From Bacillota bacterium (GTDB taxonomy: Bacteria; Bacillota; Clostridia; Acetivibrionales; DSM-1351), in assembly GCA_023400235.1 (NCBI GenBank), contig JAEXFI010000008.1:88247-152246 (forward strand): 64,000 nt of DNA, in the 5' to 3' direction. This document shows, in pieces, positions 61,301-64,000 of the stretch. The notes beneath the pieces are model-generated. The model ran no database searches. It was not told where the DNA came from and was given only the letters and a program-made list of their open reading frames with translations. Each line of letters begins with the position of its first letter. Position 1 is the first letter of the stretch. The translations under genes were made by a program, and so were the position numbers.

Positions 61301-63096
61301 CGTTCAGTGGCTGGACTTCGGCCGATGGTATCATCTTCGCGAGTGTAAACAGTGCGACAACAACCTTTACCATGCCGGCTGGCAATGTGACCGTGACCGC
61401 CTCATGGAGTTATAACGGCAGTTCCGGTGGAGGAGGCAGTAATCCCGAAAGCACTGGTAGCAGCACTACGGACGCCCCTGATACTATTGAGGTGCAGCAG
61501 GAGACCAAACCGGATCAACCTACGATAGGAGCAGCGTCGGTAAAAGCAAAGAAAGGAACTGACAACTCCGCAGCGGTGGAAATTTCTGAGAAAACAGTTG
61601 GAAATGCGATTGCAAGAGCACAGGCAGAAGCAGCAGTACAGGAAAAAACCCAAAATGGAATCGGTGTTTCGCTGTCTGTCAGCAGCCCTGCCGGAACCAA
61701 ATCCCTTGGAATCGTCTTGACACAGCCCGTTTTGACACAGCTGAACAAAGCCGAGGTATCGCAATTCGAGATAGACGGCAACTTGGGTTCTCTGAGTTTT
61801 GATCTGGAAGCCATTAAAGAAATTCATAAGCAGGGCACCGGAGACGTAACGATCAACATCACCCCGGTAACCGACCTTACCGGTGATGCGAAGACATTTG
61901 TTGGAACAAGACCCGTATACAACATTTCCATCAGTTATATGAAAGATGGCAAAACGGTGAACATCACTTCGTTGGGCAAGGGCAGCGTTACACTCGCCAT
62001 TCCCTACACACCGGGCAAGAAAGAGTCAGTAGGCTACCTGTTTGGAGTTTATGTAGACGGCAAGGGTAATGCAACCCGCATTGAAGGTTCGGCCTATGAT
62101 GCGAACAGCAAGAGCGTTATTTTTGACAGCGATCATTTTTCAGTATATGGCGTGGGTTATACGGCACCAAGTGAGAAATTTAAGGATATCTCTTCTCATT
62201 GGGCGAAGGAATCCATCGACTATGTGGTAGGCCGGGGACTGTTTTCCGGTACATCTGCTACTGCCTTCTCACCCAATGCGGATATGAGCCGTGGAATGCT
62301 GGTTACAGCCCTGGGCAGGCTGGCAGGTGTGGATGTAAGTAACTATAAGGCCGTCAGCTTCTCTGATGTGGCAGCAGACAAGTATTATGCACCTTATATC
62401 GAATGGGCATATAAGAAAGGTATCGTAAGCGGTATCGGCAATAGTAAGTTTGCGCCGGATCGTTCCATCACCCATGAGGAATTTGCACTGATACTCAGTA
62501 ACTATGCAAAAGCTGCCGGGAACACCCTTCCCGTTACCCGTCAGGCAGTTGCATTTGCAGATGATTCAGGTATCAGAAATACCTATAAGGAAGCAATAAA
62601 AGCCATGCAGCAGGCAGGTATCATGCTGGGCGGAGACGGCAACAAATTTAATCCGGGAGCAAACGCTACCCGTGCCGGGGTTTCGACAATGCTGCATCGG
62701 TACATCAAGTTGACCATTGACCCTGTCACCGCACAGGGATGGGCTGTGAACGATGCCGGACAGCGTCTGTATTATAAGGGTGGCAAAGCCTTAACCGGCT
62801 GGCAGGCCATTGAAAGCAAGGAATATTTCTTCGACAATGACGGTGCTATGCAAACAGGCTGGAAAAAGGATGATAAGGACAGCTGGTATTATCTCTCTGC
62901 CAACGGCGCACTGGCAGGATGGAATAACATCGGCGCAAAGCGCTATTACTTCACCGAGGATGCCGTAATGGTATTCGGCAAGTGGCTGGAAATTGACAGC
63001 GAATGGTATTACTTCAGCACAGACGGCTCTCTTGCGGTCAGCACAACGGTTGACGGCTACGAGGTGGATAAAAACGGTGTGAGAGAAACCAAGTAG
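58303..63096 (+). CDS. 1597-residue surface protein: CBM96-like, Ig-like, X2, InlB-type, SLH and glucan-binding repeats
   Basis: Signal peptide at 1-32; AAGGAGG lies 11 bases before the ATG. Domains in order: DNRLRE/CBM96-like (about 35-225); two Ig-like repeats with ITNDATPTWTW; two Ig-like repeats with ITNDTTPTF; a Big_3-like domain (TYTAGDSLDLTGLVV); an X2 module (SATISPTGINYDLNSPADVV), as found in cellulosomal scaffoldins; a cadherin-like domain (NAGLNSLTVNDNPVSGF); two InlB B-repeat-like domains; a Ser/Gly linker; a second beta region; three SLH domains (about 1290-1470); and glucan/choline-binding repeats at the C-terminus (GWQAIESKEYFFDNDGAMQT). No catalytic or dockerin motif. Function: probably a wall-anchored adhesin or matrix protein. 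Confidence 0.9.
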   Translation: MRRKWKVSISIVLVLLLNLIMIPYAKPYEVMAISRTTTLTDTQEEDAFTDNYLFVGSAYSKTDRQQSGFMDGSATYFSSWVGADEGLPSTYQRSAIKLDISGISGTITSATLKIHVMDVVGDPIVNLIKTTDDTWSAQNNKFPNYSPTDYINGYSSTPVTDANSDITFTVTDYLQDRVDEEASYISFVLTGQEGSGITSYFSFVNMLNASGSGFTPSLTITYDAVNAPTVSSSESITNDATPTWTWSPDSTYPGKGTYRYKLDSDAWSSITTDTAYTPGSNLADGLHYLYVQESNGTNWSRRGSYTITVDTVPPSAPTVSSPESITNDATPTWTWTAGGGGNGTYRYELDDSELSSGATETTSTTFTAGVLSEGVHTLYVQEGDAAGNWSNSGNFAVTVDTAAPAAPTVPDMIAASDTGSSDTDNITNDTTPTFTGTAEEGSQVTLFDTDGTTDLGTCIADASTGVWTITSSAFAESSSGTIHNITAKAADAAGNISDASASVSITIDTAAIAPSVPDLATESDTGYSTSDDITNDTTPTFVGTAEAGSTVTLYESSAILGTAAADVSGNWSITSSELMAGFHSITAKATDIAGNVSVESGAIVITIDTVNPATVTSVTVKTAPTKTTYTAGDSLDLTGLVVTLHKSDSSAEEVAFADFGAKGITAAPTNGTVLSVSDTSVNIRYTADNKSVSQSITVSAAPVVNSATISPTGINYDLNSPADVVTTITWNSASTVTDVVYSTTSLTTPDVYVVSGSALTIKSSYINTLGISEGDDMKFKISFDKGNSLILTVNIVNSYTPSTNAGLNSLTVNDNPVSGFDPNTTIYNVALPYGTTSVLVGAVPEEAHAVAVIAQAQVLPGDATVVVTAEDKTTTKSYTIHFTLGAAPTTHSITLQSSGNGTVSANVYSAAKDTWVTLTAAPDTGYRFKEWQVVDGGVTITDNKFTMPDNHVTLKAIFEQIPATAYQVAVNGSYATTSGAGSYSAGDIVTVNAGSRSSYTFSGWTSADGIIFASVNSATTTFTMPAGNVTVTASWSYNGSSGGGGSNPESTGSSTTDAPDTIEVQQETKPDQPTIGAASVKAKKGTDNSAAVEISEKTVGNAIARAQAEAAVQEKTQNGIGVSLSVSSPAGTKSLGIVLTQPVLTQLNKAEVSQFEIDGNLGSLSFDLEAIKEIHKQGTGDVTINITPVTDLTGDAKTFVGTRPVYNISISYMKDGKTVNITSLGKGSVTLAIPYTPGKKESVGYLFGVYVDGKGNATRIEGSAYDANSKSVIFDSDHFSVYGVGYTAPSEKFKDISSHWAKESIDYVVGRGLFSGTSATAFSPNADMSRGMLVTALGRLAGVDVSNYKAVSFSDVAADKYYAPYIEWAYKKGIVSGIGNSKFAPDRSITHEEFALILSNYAKAAGNTLPVTRQAVAFADDSGIRNTYKEAIKAMQQAGIMLGGDGNKFNPGANATRAGVSTMLHRYIKLTIDPVTAQGWAVNDAGQRLYYKGGKALTGWQAIESKEYFFDNDGAMQTGWKKDDKDSWYYLSANGALAGWNNIGAKRYYFTEDAVMVFGKWLEIDSEWYYFSTDGSLAVSTTVDGYEVDKNGVRETK

Positions 63097-63205
63097 TAAT
63101 ACAAAGCTAATTCCTGCAAGAGAAACGTGTGAGGACACATAAAAAGAGGAGGCTGTTGCAAAACGTATAAATATGTATCGTTCAAGGGGAAAAGTGCGGT
63201 TTTGC

Positions 63206-63312
63206 ATCCATTTTCTCAAAAATGGATACAAAATGTGGGCCTTAGCGTTTGGCCCACAAGCAGTTTTTCTAAAGGGGCTGTCGCACTAAGTAATTAGTGT
63301 GCAGCCCTTTTA
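63206..63312. other. Three consecutive hairpins, the last at the left IS end
   Basis: ATCCATTTT/AAAATGGAT (63206-63227), TGTGGGCC/GGCCCACA followed by a T run (63234-63269), and AAAGGGGCTG...CAGCCCTTTT with an inner GCACTA/TAGTGT stem (63271-63312). The second could end the surface-protein transcript; the third looks like an IS1182-type terminal repeat that also blocks read-in transcription. GAGGCTGTTGCAAAAC at about 63150 resembles the end of another IS. Confidence 0.6.
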
Positions 63313-64000
63313 ACTCATAAAAATAAATCCCAAACTCCGAAAAGTAAGGGATTTATGGTAAAATTAATGTATGACCAAACACATTAACTTACATAAAAAT
63401 TATACTGTTAATCAAAGATTTTATCAATTAAAACTTCCGTTGGAAATCGATTGTATAATTCCAGATAATGATTCGGTTCGCTTGCTAAGTCAATTTGTTG
63501 AGGAGATGAATTTAGAAAATTTGTATTCGACTTATTCCCGAACAAGGGAAAAGCAGGCTACACCACGTCAGATGCTGAAGATTGTACTCTATTCCTACAT
63601 GAATCGCAGCTTCTCGTCACGAGCTATGCAAACAGCTTGTCAGCGGGACATCAATTTCATGTACCTTCTTGAGAATTCACCAGTTCCAGACCATGCAACC
63701 TTCGCAAGATTCAGAAGTATTCACTTTGCACCATGTGCCGAAGAAATCATGGCAAAAATGTCGGATTTTCTTTACGACATCAGTGAAATCAGCGGTAAAG
63801 CCATATTTATTGATGGTACTAAAATTGAGGCATGTGCCAATAAGTACACATTTGTCTGGAAAAAGGCAGTTACTAAAAATCAGGCAAAGTTACTGATAAA
63901 GCTGGCTGAATTTGTTTCTGAGTGTGAGGAGATTTACGGAATAAAGCTTGTATATCAGAATCAAGTTAAGATTAAGCATGTGAAGAACCTTAGGAAGAAG
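63275..64000 (+). mobile_element. IS1182-like insertion sequence, left part only
   Basis: It starts at the terminal-repeat-like GGGCTGTCGCACTAAG and contains the transposase gene from 63371. The right end and target duplication lie beyond the window. Confidence 0.75.
63371..64000 (+). CDS. IS1182-family transposase, 3' truncated by window end
   Basis: Open without a stop for 210 codons to the end of the window. Starts MTKHINLHKNYTVNQRFYQL. The DUF772-type N-terminal domain is clear: TPRQMLKIVLYSYMNRSFSS, SRAMQTACQRDINFMYLLEN, VPDHATFARFR. The first catalytic Asp of the DDE core is in IFIDGTKIEACANKYTFVWK. No ribosome site was identified before the ATG. The frame is intact as far as seen. Confidence 0.88.
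   Translation, partial: MTKHINLHKNYTVNQRFYQLKLPLEIDCIIPDNDSVRLLSQFVEEMNLENLYSTYSRTREKQATPRQMLKIVLYSYMNRSFSSRAMQTACQRDINFMYLLENSPVPDHATFARFRSIHFAPCAEEIMAKMSDFLYDISEISGKAIFIDGTKIEACANKYTFVWKKAVTKNQAKLLIKLAEFVSECEEIYGIKLVYQNQVKIKHVKNLRKK

Noticed and set aside
63669..63896. 75-codon frame near the window end
   Set aside because: Out-of-frame shadow of the transposase gene that is open from 63371 to 64000.

Overview
The window looks like chromosome of an anaerobic, low-to-mid GC, cellulosome-forming clostridium. Two secreted glycoside hydrolases end in type I dockerins. Three of the four calcium loops carry Ala-Ile or Ala-Leu at positions 10-11, as in the mesophilic Ruminiclostridium cellulolyticum / papyrosolvens / josui group. 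Strong AGGAGG ribosome sites, a PPi-type phosphofructokinase, pyruvate formate-lyase, a T-box and a ZTP riboswitch all fit Clostridia. The genus is an inference; no rRNA or tRNA gene was seen.

Layout. 1-7 kb: the 3' part of a GH9-CBM3c-dockerin endoglucanase, a zinc-ribbon protein, a GH30-dockerin xylanase on the minus strand, a DEDDh exonuclease and nicotinate phosphoribosyltransferase. 7-20 kb: an OmpR-type two-component pair separated by six 63-bp tandem repeats, a VWA lipoprotein whose N-terminus is a 15-bp minisatellite, an SLH-like protein, an ABC exporter, an MFS transporter, an aldo/keto reductase behind a MerR-type promoter, a GH9 lipoprotein without dockerin, and a flavin reductase. 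20-26 kb: central carbon metabolism, with pflB under a ZTP riboswitch, PPi-PFK, and divergent fructose-bisphosphate aldolase. 26-36 kb: an HD protein, a GHL10-amidase fusion, a three-gene acyl-CoA-dehydratase/activase-like operon, a 55-aa membrane peptide and alpha-glucan phosphorylase. 36-48 kb: membrane and envelope proteins, thioredoxin, a DivIVA-like protein, a T-box leader before an Lrp regulator and aminotransferase, a HAD phosphatase, prfB with its programmed frameshift, larB/larC for the nickel-pincer cofactor (with a probable small coupled gene), and a radical SAM protein. 48-51.6 kb: a PAP2-like protein, then guaA with a structured 5' leader and eight 112-bp GC-rich repeats between its stop codon and its terminator.

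51.6-64 kb is accessory. It holds broken genes (a frameshifted unknown ORF and a DUF4279 gene with an in-frame stop) and a hybrid histidine kinase overlapping a LuxR-type regulator. These are followed by a GC-rich unknown protein, two miniature phage-collar-domain proteins, a discoidin/cadherin-like protein and a 1597-aa surface protein with X2, Ig-like, InlB-type, SLH and glucan-binding repeats. The window ends inside an IS1182-like transposase gene.

The most interesting signals are the 112-bp array in the guaA 3' region, the 63-bp array inside a two-component operon, the possible new structured leader of guaA, the probable small gene coupled to larB, and the mini-collar/surface-protein locus with its own two-component system. 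Translations and alignments were done by eye, so domain boundaries are approximate.
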